From: Streptomyces violaceoruber
Lineage (GTDB): Bacteria; Actinomycetota; Actinomycetes; Streptomycetales; Streptomycetaceae
Reading direction: 5' to 3'
Assembly (NCBI GenBank): GCA_000720805.1
Contig: JODI01000041.1
Coordinates: 13,531 to 77,530 of the forward strand
Length of the DNA stretch: 64,000 nt
A program made the position numbers and the translations under genes. Numbering within the stretch: the first letter of the stretch is position 1; every line of letters begins with the position of its first letter. Under the pieces are notes generated by a model that did no database searches, was not told the origin of the DNA, and worked only from the letters and a program-made list of their open reading frames with translations. Shown here piece by piece: positions 7,993-15,475 of this stretch.

Positions 7993-8778
7993 GGTAGTTC
8001 TCCCGAAGAGGAGTCGGATCTGGCTGCCGGCACGCTATCGGGAGGCTCTGACAACAGGCTTAGGAGAAGGCGTGATCTTTGATCTCGGCCTGACCCCGCC
8101 CGGCAAGCGTTTCCGGCCACAGCACTAGGGTCACTGACAATCCAGCCGCGTGGCCGCTCACCCAGGGCAGCGGCGGAATCGGCCCCACGTGCCCGCTGCT
8201 TCCCAGGCTGAGAGCGCGAGTTCGATTCTCGTCCCCTGTTCCTTCGAAGTCCCAGGCAAGCCGCCGGGGACTTGTGCACGGGTGAGCTGTGCACGGGTGA
8301 GCTGTGGCGGAGTTTTGCCGATGGCCCTGCCCCCGATCCCGAAGATCGGGCCCGCGGAGGCCACGAGTGCCTTACGGGTGCGGCCCGCTCGCGTTCGCCC
8401 GGCCCGGCCCCTCACCTTTCCGCACGGGTTTCCGCACGGGCGGCAAGGGACAGTGCCGTCGGCGCCCGGTGGCAGCCGGGCCCCCGGCGCGGCTGACCGT
8501 GGGCCGGGAGCAGGGCTGCGGGCTCCGCACGAGTGGCTGTCTGTGAACGGGCTGACCTCAATCAACCGCCACCTCCCGGTCGCAGACGGCCGCCGCACAG
8601 AGGTCGGCTACGACTCGGAGGCGGCTCGTCCGCTGGAGAACCGGCGACGTGCCCTGGCACTTACCCGCCTGCGGGCGGCGGCGGCAGAGGAGGCCTTTGA
8701 CCTGGACGTGCTCAAGGACCAGGGAAAGACCGTCGGTGAACGGCCGCGCAGTTCCCGCACCACCTGATCCGGGCGATG
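7993..8778. other. intergenic region without supported gene
   Basis: About 790 bases. No reading frame has both good codon bias and a recognisable product. A plus-strand frame ending at 8767 has a helical, charged C-terminal part (from about RRALALTRL), but its N-terminal portion runs through a tRNA fragment and a duplicated GTGCACGGGTGAGCT (8273-8302), so it is not supported. The tRNA-Gly 3' fragment at 8199-8242 lies here. Confidence 0.5.
8199..8242 (+). other. tRNA-Gly 3'-half fragment (possible attachment-site scar)
   Basis: The sequence from CTTCCCAGGC to GTTCC matches the 3' half of a Streptomyces tRNA-Gly with CCC anticodon: anticodon loop TTCCCAG, variable loop, T-stem/loop GCGAGTTCGATTCTCGT and a degenerate acceptor strand. 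The 5' half is absent. Integrases of actinomycete elements commonly use tRNA 3' ends as attachment sites, so this may be an att scar. A second, more complete acceptor end lies at 12718-12750. Confidence 0.55.
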
Positions 8779-8813
8779 CGGCTGCCCGGGCGGGAAACCC
8801 GCCCGGGCAGCCG
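8779..8813 (-). terminator. strong hairpin terminator for the SGNH hydrolase gene
   Basis: A perfect 16-base stem (CGGCTGCCCGGGCGGG and its complement) encloses loop AAA, 18 bases beyond the stop of the minus-strand esterase gene. It is a factor-independent, U-tract-less terminator typical of Streptomyces. Confidence 0.85.
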
Positions 8814-8830
8814 CGGGCTCGGCGGGCGAG

Positions 8831-9628
8831 TCAGCCCCACGCCTTGTTGAGCTGGCCGGAGTACCCCGCCAGGTAGCCCGTCAGGTTCGGGTGGAAGACC
8901 TCGGACGCGTTGTTCAGGTCGTTGATCCATGAGTCGGCGCCGCACGCCCCGTGGCCCTTGAACGTGTCGCGCACGTCGACGAACGTGACCGACTGCTGCG
9001 CTGCCGCGGCCTTGGTGCCCTGGGCCAGCGCGTCGGCGAAACCGTTCATGTAGGTGCGCTTGGCCGCGCTGAGGTCGATCACCGGGCAGGTCCCCGTCGA
9101 GGAGAGCGCCTGCGGGTAGCCGAGTACGATGATCCTGGCCTGCGGCGCCCGGGCCTTGACGTCCTTGTACAGACCGGCGAGCTCGGTCACCATCTGGTTC
9201 GTCGCGTAGGACGACATCCACATCGTCGCCGTCTTGCAGTAGCTGTCCGTCTGCAGCAGGCAGTCCTGGACCACGGTGGTGAACTGGGCGTCATTGCCGC
9301 CCACCGTGAGGGTGACGATGTCGGTGCCGCTGTTCACGGCTGACAGCTGGTTGGCGCGCACATCAGCGATGGTCGCGCCGCTGCAGGAGACGTCCTTCAG
9401 CGTGTACTCCGAGTGCGCGGCCTGCGACAGGGCCGGGTAGCCGAGCGTGCTGCGCTTGCAGTCACCGCTGGCCGTGTCGTAGTGACCCGCGCCGACCCCG
9501 GATGCGTACGAGTCCCCCAGAGCCACGTACTCCAGATCTCCCGCGGCCTGGGCGGGAGCGCCGGCCATCGCCGTCAGCCCGGCGAATGCCATCACGGCGC
9601 TGACAGCGATCGACGTCAATTTACGCAT
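8831..9628 (-). CDS. secreted SGNH-fold lipase/esterase (265 aa)
   Basis: Start ATG 9628 (MRKLTSIAV) gives a signal peptide cleaved near AQA-A (residue 29). The mature enzyme has all SGNH blocks: GDSYASG with nucleophile Ser40, Gly in the SCSGAT region, GGND (110-113) and the C-terminal VFHPN with His246; the Asp partner is in GADSWIND. Six cysteines are spaced as in Streptomyces extracellular GDSL lipases that have three disulfides. It hydrolyses ester bonds outside the cell. Monocistronic, with its own strong terminator. An upstream in-frame start would prepend a non-signal sequence and is rejected. Confidence 0.92.
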   Translation of the reverse strand: MRKLTSIAVSAVMAFAGLTAMAGAPAQAAGDLEYVALGDSYASGVGAGHYDTASGDCKRSTLGYPALSQAAHSEYTLKDVSCSGATIADVRANQLSAVNSGTDIVTLTVGGNDAQFTTVVQDCLLQTDSYCKTATMWMSSYATNQMVTELAGLYKDVKARAPQARIIVLGYPQALSSTGTCPVIDLSAAKRTYMNGFADALAQGTKAAAAQQSVTFVDVRDTFKGHGACGADSWINDLNNASEVFHPNLTGYLAGYSGQLNKAWG

Positions 9629-9822
9629 GAGTTCCTTCTGGCGTGCGGAGTCCGAATCGGTGATCGGAGTGTGGAACGGGATCCTACAGCGAGCCGCCTC
9701 TCGCACAACTCCTGGCTACTTAAGGGGAGTTGCCTGCCTGTTGCTGCCCGGGACCGCTTGCGCCCGCGCCCCATGCGTGCCGCGGTGGCGTCGGAACGGG
9801 TGGAGCGGGTGCGTGAAGCTGG

Positions 9823-10932
9823 TCAGCCTCGCATCCGCTGCCGGATCCAGACGCCGACGGGCGTGAGCACACTGGTGCCGGCGAACCGGCCGCGCGCGCA
9901 GGTGCCCTTCTTGAAGACGCCGCCGGTGTCGCCGTCACCGATGCTCCAGTTCACCCAGCTGATCTTCCTTCTGGCCATCAGGTTGAGATACCTCTGCGAC
10001 ATGACGAAGTCGTTGCCGGATCCGTCCCACGACTGTGTGCCCCATTCCGTGACGAAAACGGGGAGCTTGGAGGAGGCACGATCAAGGGTCTTCAGGAAAC
10101 GCTCCCGGTGCGCCGCCGCGTAGAAGTGGTAGGTGTACATGATGTTGGAGGCGCGTACCGGGTGGGCGACAACCTCCTTTTCGGTGGCGTACTCGGACGC
10201 ACCGAGCGTGGACCAGCCGCGAGTTCCGACAAGGATCACGCTGTCGGGATCCCGGGCTCGGATCACGGGGATGACCTTCTCGGCATATCTCTTGATCGCC
10301 CACCAATTCGCTTGGAATACCTCGTTGACGATCTCGTACATCACATTGGTCCTGTGCCGATTGCGTGCGGCGATCTCCTTGAAGAAGGCCGTCGCATTGC
10401 GGAGGCCGTTGTTCGGGTCGCCCGGGTCGACCCAGTGCCAGTCGACAATCACGTACATACCGCGGGCACTCGCCCTGGCGATCAACCGGTTCGCCAGATC
10501 TGTGAACTTCTTCGGATTTCCCGCGTACCCCTCCTTGTTCGCATACGTCGCGATGCGCAGGACGCTCGCGCCCCAGTCCTCGGCGAGCACATCCACCACG
10601 CCGTCGACCAGGCAATTCGCAAACCATTGAGTGCCACTCGTGCTCATGCCCCGCAGTTGGACCGGCCTCCCGGACCCGTCGCACAGATGCGTGCCGCAGA
10701 CGCGGAGGTTGCCGTGCTTCTCGACCGGAGTCATCGGCCTCACCCCGGCCTCCGCCTTCCCCCCGGCTTCCGCCTTCTTCCTGACCCCGGCCGGAATTCC
10801 GGCTTCGGTCACGACCCCGGCGACCTGGTCCCCCGTCAAGTTCACGGCAAGTAGACTGAACTCGACGGCCATGACAATGACCAGTCCGGCAGCCTTGGAC
10901 AGAAGAAAGCGCGGCACAAGAAAGCGAATCAC
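9823..10932 (-). CDS. membrane-anchored GH5 family glycoside hydrolase (endoglucanase-like, 369 aa)
   Basis: From GTG 10932, residues 9-32 form one hydrophobic segment without a clear cleavage site, so the enzyme is probably exported as an N-terminally anchored or slowly released protein. A linker of Lys/Ala/Glu-rich sequence follows, then a (beta/alpha)8 GH5 domain from about residue 75. Visible motifs are RGMSTSG, DWHW, the acid/base in EIVNE (Glu204), YHFYAA and the nucleophile in FVTEWG (Glu296). The family cleaves beta-1,4-glucans or mannans. No carbohydrate-binding module is present. An inverted repeat abuts the start codon (10933-10961). Confidence 0.88.
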   Translation of the reverse strand: MIRFLVPRFLLSKAAGLVIVMAVEFSLLAVNLTGDQVAGVVTEAGIPAGVRKKAEAGGKAEAGVRPMTPVEKHGNLRVCGTHLCDGSGRPVQLRGMSTSGTQWFANCLVDGVVDVLAEDWGASVLRIATYANKEGYAGNPKKFTDLANRLIARASARGMYVIVDWHWVDPGDPNNGLRNATAFFKEIAARNRHRTNVMYEIVNEVFQANWWAIKRYAEKVIPVIRARDPDSVILVGTRGWSTLGASEYATEKEVVAHPVRASNIMYTYHFYAAAHRERFLKTLDRASSKLPVFVTEWGTQSWDGSGNDFVMSQRYLNLMARRKISWVNWSIGDGDTGGVFKKGTCARGRFAGTSVLTPVGVWIRQRMRG

Positions 10933-10961
10933 ATTGCGTTATGCATGAAAAATTACGCAAT
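10933..10961 (-). promoter_or_regulatory. inverted repeat ATTGCGT-N15-ACGCAAT at GH5 start
   Basis: Perfect 7-base arms separated by 15 bases lie immediately upstream of the GTG start of the GH5 gene, within an unusually AT-rich patch. The position would suit a repressor operator or a structure that occludes the ribosome-binding site. No regulator gene is adjacent. Confidence 0.4.
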
Positions 10962-11040
10962 GTCAACGCGCTTCGCGGAAGTGACGAGGGGTTCACTCCC
11001 ATGGAGGCGGCGCGGGACCCGACGGCACCCTGGGGGAACG

Positions 11041-11580
11041 ATGAACACCGGCACGACCGCGGCGACCGCGGCACTCACCGCCGCCCTGCTGCTCACCGCC
11101 TGCGGCGGCCCGCCCGACACCGCCGCGACGAGCGCGTCCCGGTCTCCCGGTCCGGCGGGCGAATTCAAGATCGGCGAGGAAGCCCACAACGGCGGCACGG
11201 TCGTCAAGATCAACAAAGTGCATGAGGTCGACGGGATCCTCATGGACTCAGGCACCAAGAGCGCCGGCGCCGAAGCGAAGTACGTGGCCCTGGAGGCCGT
11301 CGTCCTCAACGGAACGAAGTCCGGTATGGACCTCACGTGCTCGGCGCCCGTCGTCAGCAGCCTGATCGACGACCAGGGCCACCGCTACGGCGTCATCGAC
11401 GGCCTGGACAAGATCCCGGGTAACCCGGAGTGCGACGAGCGGCTTCAGCCCGGCTCCAAGGATCAGATGGTGTTCGCCTACCGGGTGCCGAAGAGCGCGA
11501 GAATCACGGCTTGGGAGTTTTCCGAGTCCGACCGGGAGCCGTCCACCGTCGACCTCGGCGGAACTCCCGGCGCGAGCTGA
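11041..11580 (+). CDS. lipoprotein with DUF4352-like domain (179 aa)
   Basis: ATG 11041 after TGGGGGAAC gives a lipoprotein signal: hydrophobic Ala/Thr/Leu stretch, then lipobox LLTAC with Cys near residue 21. The exported part is a beta-sandwich of the DUF4352 type (telokin/MPT63-like): FKIGEEAHNGG, a strand pair, KYVALEAVVLNGTKSG, and later MVFAYRVPK and WEFSE. Such lipoproteins are common on actinomycete surfaces, with unknown ligands. It is followed after about 290 bases by a second lipoprotein gene. Longer upstream starts lack a signal peptide. Confidence 0.8.
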   Translation: MNTGTTAATAALTAALLLTACGGPPDTAATSASRSPGPAGEFKIGEEAHNGGTVVKINKVHEVDGILMDSGTKSAGAEAKYVALEAVVLNGTKSGMDLTCSAPVVSSLIDDQGHRYGVIDGLDKIPGNPECDERLQPGSKDQMVFAYRVPKSARITAWEFSESDREPSTVDLGGTPGAS

Positions 11581-11874
11581 CCGATCAACTCCGGCGTAGC
11601 CCACAGCCTGCCTGCAGGAGAGCACGAGCTCCCGCGCCAGAAGGACCTCAGCCGCGCCAAGACGCGCACGCGCCCCTGTGACGCAAGGCGGCGCGTCGAC
11701 GAACCGCCGTACACAGCGGATGTGTTGCTGTGTCACGGCTGCGCCACGGCGGTGTCCTGAAGGGAAGACAGGCGTGACCTGCGGACTCCGGGTGCCCTCA
11801 TAGTGATCACAGAGCGGGAGACGGCGGAAGCGCCGCCGGCTCCTTGCTACTCCACACCTCGAAGGGAAGCTCCC

Positions 11875-12720
11875 GTGAAGAACCGCCACCTGCGCAAGGC
11901 CGTCCTCACCGCCGCCGCGGTCACCGCCGCACTGCTGATGACGGCTTGCCAGAACGGCACCGCCGACAGCTCGTCCGGCAAGAGCCAGGCGGACAAGGCA
12001 AGCCCGGTGGCGGTCGCGGAGAAGGCGTCGGACAACAAGGACTCCAAGGGCTCCAAGGGCTCCAAGGGCTCCGAGAACCTCAAGGACTCCAAGGGCGTCA
12101 GCGGTTCGTTCAAGAACGGCAAGGTCACCTACCTCGCCCCGGGCAAGTACATCGTGTCCGTACCGGGCAAGGCGGACCAGCAGTTCTGGGTCGCCGACGA
12201 CACCGAGGTGTACGGCGCGGGCAGGATATGCGGCGAGGCGGGGTCCAAGGTGGACGCGCCGTGCACGGTGGACCAGCTGGAGTCGGCCCTCAAGAAGGGT
12301 GCCGTGAACGCCGACGTGGAGATGAAGAACGGCGTCGCGACCCTGGTGACCGAGCGACGCGCCGCCCCGCAGGACTCCGCGTCCGGCTCCGGCAGTGGTT
12401 CCGACTCCCGCGAGACCGTCGTCGAGGGCATCGACGAGGGCAAGGGCGTCAACGGAACCTGGTTCGGCAACGTCTCCTACCTGGCGCCGGGCAAGTACAC
12501 CGTCTCCGACATGAAGGGCACCGAGCAGCAGTTCCTCGTCGCCGATGACACCAAGATCATGGGTTACGACGACATCTGCGACGCCGTGAACACCGGGCCG
12601 GGTGGCGAGGGCGGCCGTGAGTGCACCGAGGCGGAACTGGAGACGGCCGCCAAGAAGGGCTTCTCCGCCGAGGTGGAGATCAGCAACGGCATCGCGACCA
12701 CCATCACCGACGACCACTGA
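11875..12720 (+). CDS. lipoprotein with two homologous modules (281 aa)
   Basis: GTG 11875 follows GAAGGGAAGC. A lipoprotein signal with lipobox LLMTAC is followed by a Ser/Lys/Gly-rich linker with tandem GSK units (9-base DNA repeats at 12044-12076). Two homologous modules of about 90 residues follow, each containing TYLAPGKYIVS/SYLAPGKYTVS, QQF(W/L)VADDT, a Cys pair near a GxICG or DDIC site, a CT-E-LE-A helix and a VE(M/I)xNGxAT strand. Module duplication is clear. Ligand and role are unknown. Its TGA stop lies inside a tRNA-Gly-like 3' fragment, so its 3' end may have been set by an integration event. Confidence 0.8.
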   Translation: MKNRHLRKAVLTAAAVTAALLMTACQNGTADSSSGKSQADKASPVAVAEKASDNKDSKGSKGSKGSENLKDSKGVSGSFKNGKVTYLAPGKYIVSVPGKADQQFWVADDTEVYGAGRICGEAGSKVDAPCTVDQLESALKKGAVNADVEMKNGVATLVTERRAAPQDSASGSGSGSDSRETVVEGIDEGKGVNGTWFGNVSYLAPGKYTVSDMKGTEQQFLVADDTKIMGYDDICDAVNTGPGGEGGRECTEAELETAAKKGFSAEVEISNGIATTITDDH

Positions 12721-12751
12721 GAGCGCGAGTTCGACTGTCGTCACCCGCTCC
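12718..12751 (+). other. tRNA-Gly 3'-end fragment (possible attachment-site scar)
   Basis: TGAGAGCGCGAGTTCGA plus CTGTCGTC and the acceptor strand ACCCGCTCC match the 3' end of a Streptomyces tRNA-Gly. A 25-base block is shared with 8209-8233 with two mismatches. The 5' two-thirds of the tRNA is missing and two T-stem changes break pairing, so it is not a functional tRNA. A tRNA-style terminator follows directly. Confidence 0.55.
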
Positions 12752-12756
12752 GTGTG

Positions 12757-12784
12757 AACCCCCCGGGTCATCGACCCGGGGGTT
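12757..12784 (+). terminator. hairpin terminator after lipoprotein gene / tRNA fragment
   Basis: The stem CCCCCGGGTC/GACCCGGGGG has a three-base loop, flanked by AA and TT. It ends transcription of the lipoprotein gene and also fits the usual terminator of a tRNA-Gly gene. Confidence 0.8.
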
Positions 12785-12885
12785 CGTTGTCATTCGGCAC
12801 CGGCCTCGCCGCGATCACCTGCGACGACGGGGCATCCGGCACACGATCCCGGAGAAGACCGACAGCCGGTCCTCCCGCCCGGACA

Positions 12886-15123
12886 CTAGGCGATGTTGTT
12901 GAACTTGGTGCCCTCGCCCGCGTAGAGGTTGGTCGTCAGCCGGCTGAACGGGGCCGTCGTCGAGCCGGTCGAGCGGTAGACGTACGTGCCGTTCGGGCCG
13001 TAGGCGATCAGATCGGGGCGGCCGTCGGCGGTGACGTCGCCCGCGCCGACGAGGTGGGAGAAGGCTTTCCAGCCGGAGCCGATCCTGACGCGGGCGGTGA
13101 ACTTGCCCGTGCCGTTGCCCTGGTACAGCCACAGGACGCCCGAGGCGTCGCGGGCGACGAGGTCGCCGGCGGCGGTGCCCGCGATGTTGCCGACGGCGGT
13201 GATCTGGTTGTAGATCTGCCAGCCGGTGGCGACCTTGACGCGGGTGGCGAAGGGGGCGGACGAGCGGCCGGTGCCCTTGTGGAGCCACAGGACTCCGGAG
13301 GCGTCGGTGGCGAGGAGGTCGGACCGGCCGTCTCCGGTGAGGTCGCTGCCACCGGTGATCTTCTTGTAGATCTGCCAGCCGGTGCCGACCTTGACGCGGG
13401 TCGCGAAGGTGCCGTCGCCCTTGCCCTGGTACAGCCACAGGACGCCCGAGGTGTCGCGGGCGACGAGGTCGCCCGTCGAGGTGCCGGCGAGGTTCCCCGC
13501 GGCCTCGATCTGGTTGTAGACCTGCCAACCGGTACCCATCTTCGTCCGCTTGGCCGTGGTCACCTGGCTGCCCGACGGCCAGTCGAAGAGGTCGTTCCGC
13601 CACAGCGCGCCCGAGGCGTCCCGCGCGAGGACGTCCGTCGAGCCGTTGTCGGTGAAGTCGTGCGGGTTGGCCAGGCGCGAGATCTGCAAGCTCCCCCGGG
13701 CGGTCGCCGGGGCGCCGACGCCGTCGGTCGGAGTGGCGGTGATCTGCCACGTGTAGGCGCCGTTCGGGGCGCTGATGCCCTCCAGGACGCCGTTCCAGCC
13801 GAAGGCGAAACGGCTGTCGGAGACCGGCTGGGACAGGCGTGCGGTGAGCTTCTTGCCGGTGGCCGTGTGCGTGAGCGTGAGGTCCACGGTGGCGTTCGCG
13901 CGGGACAGGGTCCATTCCATCGGGACCGTGGTGCCCGGCTTCTCCAGGCTCACCGCGGTGGGGACCTTCGACCCGGTCACCTCGACGGCCTTGAGCCGGC
14001 CGGTGTCCGCCACGAGCGTGGCGCTCGGGAGGCCGTCGTTCCCCTCCCAGATCCGGAACAGCCCGTCGGTGTCGGCCGTGGCGCCGCGCACGAGCAGGCC
14101 GCCGTCCGGCGCGTGGGCCACGCTGGAGAAGTGCTCCAGGAGTTTGTACGGCGCGGCGGCGGAGTCGGTGACGCTGCGGGCGTACAGCGGGCTCAGTGCC
14201 CCGTCGGCCACCGCCTTGCCCGGGACCCCGTAGAGCAGCGTGTCCCTGGTGATACCGGCGATGACGGCGCCGCTCATGGAGGCGTCCATGGCGAACCTCT
14301 TGTGGACGTACGTCCCGTCCACGACGAGTTCGGTGACCCCGCCCCGGTACTCGACCGACGCCTCGTAGTCGGCGGTGTAGGCGCCCGTCGAGGCCTGGGT
14401 CCACGGGGCGGTGTTCTCCCTGCTGCCCGACTCGATCACCGCGTCGCTGTTGACTGTCGTGCGTGTCTTCCAGTACTCGGTCCGGCTCGTCGAGCCCGAG
14501 GAGACCCGGTTGCTGCTCAGGACGAGCAGGACGTCGCTCGTCGAGGCGACGACCTTGAAGTCCGTGCTGTAGGAGTTGGACGAGCGCTTCGTCTTCTTGG
14601 CGACCCCGTCGGCCTGGGAGAGCTGCCACAGCTCGTGGTAGCTCCCGCTGCCTGCCGGAACCTTCACGAAGAGGTTGTCGCCGACCACGCCGACAAGCTG
14701 CGCGCCGGGCTTGAACTCGGACGCGAGGTCGTAGGAAGCGGACCAGGTGGCGCCTTCCCTCATGTCCCGCAGGAAGACCATGCTGCCGCCATCGCTGGTC
14801 ACGACGATGTCGGAGGCGCTGTCGTGGCCCAGGGTGCCGGTGCTGATCGGCAGCACCGAGCCGTCGGCGTACTTGTGCCACTCCAGAACCTTGTTGCCGG
14901 AGCCGTCCGTCCGGGACGTGAGGTATCCGGTGTCGCCGGTGCTGACGATGTCGGCGTCGAGGGGCAGGTTCGCCTCGCCGGTGGTGGCGGTGGTGGCCCC
15001 GGTCATGGCGGCGGGAGCGGCCACGGCTCCCGGCGAGGCCAGGACGCCGGCACCGACCGTCACGGCGAGAACGGCGGCGACGGAGGCGCCGAGACGGCGT
15101 CGGGTGGTGCGTGTGGAAGCCAA
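12886..15123 (-). CDS. secreted FG-GAP/VCBS repeat protein (745 aa)
   Basis: Translation most likely starts at TTG 15123 with GGAAGG eight bases upstream, giving a Tat/Sec-type signal (TRTTRRRLG, hydrophobic core, cleavage near AVA-A at about 36). Residues 40-400 form a beta-rich region resembling a propeller of exported Streptomyces proteins. An Ig-like linker of about 100 residues follows, then at least five FG-GAP/VCBS repeats (about 530-745), each with a D-x-(T/N)-G-D or DLVARD motif and GVLWLYQG. These Asp-rich loops bind calcium in integrin-like propellers. The role is probably extracellular binding. The gene is divergent from the rhamnosidase. Confidence 0.85.
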   Translation of the reverse strand: MASTRTTRRRLGASVAAVLAVTVGAGVLASPGAVAAPAAMTGATTATTGEANLPLDADIVSTGDTGYLTSRTDGSGNKVLEWHKYADGSVLPISTGTLGHDSASDIVVTSDGGSMVFLRDMREGATWSASYDLASEFKPGAQLVGVVGDNLFVKVPAGSGSYHELWQLSQADGVAKKTKRSSNSYSTDFKVVASTSDVLLVLSSNRVSSGSTSRTEYWKTRTTVNSDAVIESGSRENTAPWTQASTGAYTADYEASVEYRGGVTELVVDGTYVHKRFAMDASMSGAVIAGITRDTLLYGVPGKAVADGALSPLYARSVTDSAAAPYKLLEHFSSVAHAPDGGLLVRGATADTDGLFRIWEGNDGLPSATLVADTGRLKAVEVTGSKVPTAVSLEKPGTTVPMEWTLSRANATVDLTLTHTATGKKLTARLSQPVSDSRFAFGWNGVLEGISAPNGAYTWQITATPTDGVGAPATARGSLQISRLANPHDFTDNGSTDVLARDASGALWRNDLFDWPSGSQVTTAKRTKMGTGWQVYNQIEAAGNLAGTSTGDLVARDTSGVLWLYQGKGDGTFATRVKVGTGWQIYKKITGGSDLTGDGRSDLLATDASGVLWLHKGTGRSSAPFATRVKVATGWQIYNQITAVGNIAGTAAGDLVARDASGVLWLYQGNGTGKFTARVRIGSGWKAFSHLVGAGDVTADGRPDLIAYGPNGTYVYRSTGSTTAPFSRLTTNLYAGEGTKFNNIA

Positions 15124-15292
15124 GGAAGTCCTTCCCTATGAGCGGAGCTGAACGCACATCCGTGCGTACCGCTCGATCGGACCCGCGAAGAGGGAAGGTG
15201 GTTGTACGAGTTGCTCTTGTTTCTCCGAGACAGGTCCCAGGACACCGTGGGACGGGCTGCCCGCCGTCGAGTGCGTCTTGTGGCGAGGTTCC

Positions 15293-15308
15293 ATTGAAAC
15301 CGTTCAAT
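15293..15308. promoter_or_regulatory. palindrome ATTGAA-ACCG-TTCAAT between divergent genes
   Basis: Six-base perfect arms around a four-base centre lie in the 350-bp region between the FG-GAP gene and the rhamnosidase gene. The shape matches LacI-family operators of Streptomyces (TTGAA..TTCAA). Either divergent gene could be controlled. Confidence 0.45.
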
Positions 15309-15388
15309 CGCCTCGGCCCCCCTGCGCCCCCCGGCCCGGCCGGGGGCGATCGCGGAACGAGCACGCCACGAAATGGACTGCACGACGA

Positions 15389-15418
15389 TTGACCACCGCC
15401 TCGCTCGGCTCTTACGTT
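15389..15418 (+). promoter_or_regulatory. candidate promoter of the rhamnosidase gene
   Basis: TTGACC (15389-15394) and TACGTT (15413-15418) are separated by 18 bases, close to the vegetative sigma consensus. Transcription would start near 15425, placing the palindrome at 15437-15448 about 12-24 bases downstream of the start point, a standard repressor position. Confidence 0.5.
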
Positions 15419-15436
15419 ACCCACGCCTCTCAGTTC

Positions 15437-15448
15437 TGAATCGATTCA
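15437..15448. promoter_or_regulatory. operator-like perfect palindrome TGAATCGATTCA
   Basis: A perfect 12-base palindrome in the 5' untranslated region of the rhamnosidase gene, 28 bases before its GTG start. LacI- and GntR-type sugar regulators of actinomycetes bind such A/T-flanked palindromes with a CG centre. No intact regulator gene is adjacent, although a possible FCD-type remnant follows the gene. Confidence 0.55.
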
Positions 15449-15475
15449 TCCATTGTGCGTGAGTGAGGAGTCGTA

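Noticed and set aside
8199..8242. Intact tRNA-Gly gene
   Set aside because: The 5' half (acceptor and D-arm) is absent, so no cloverleaf can form.
8150..8767. 205-residue plus-strand frame
   Set aside because: Crosses a tRNA fragment and a 15-base tandem duplication; only the C-terminal part looks protein-like, without support.
12754..15141. 795-residue open frame antisense to the FG-GAP gene
   Set aside because: Composition is typical of the complementary strand of a high-GC gene; no motif, no ribosome-binding site.
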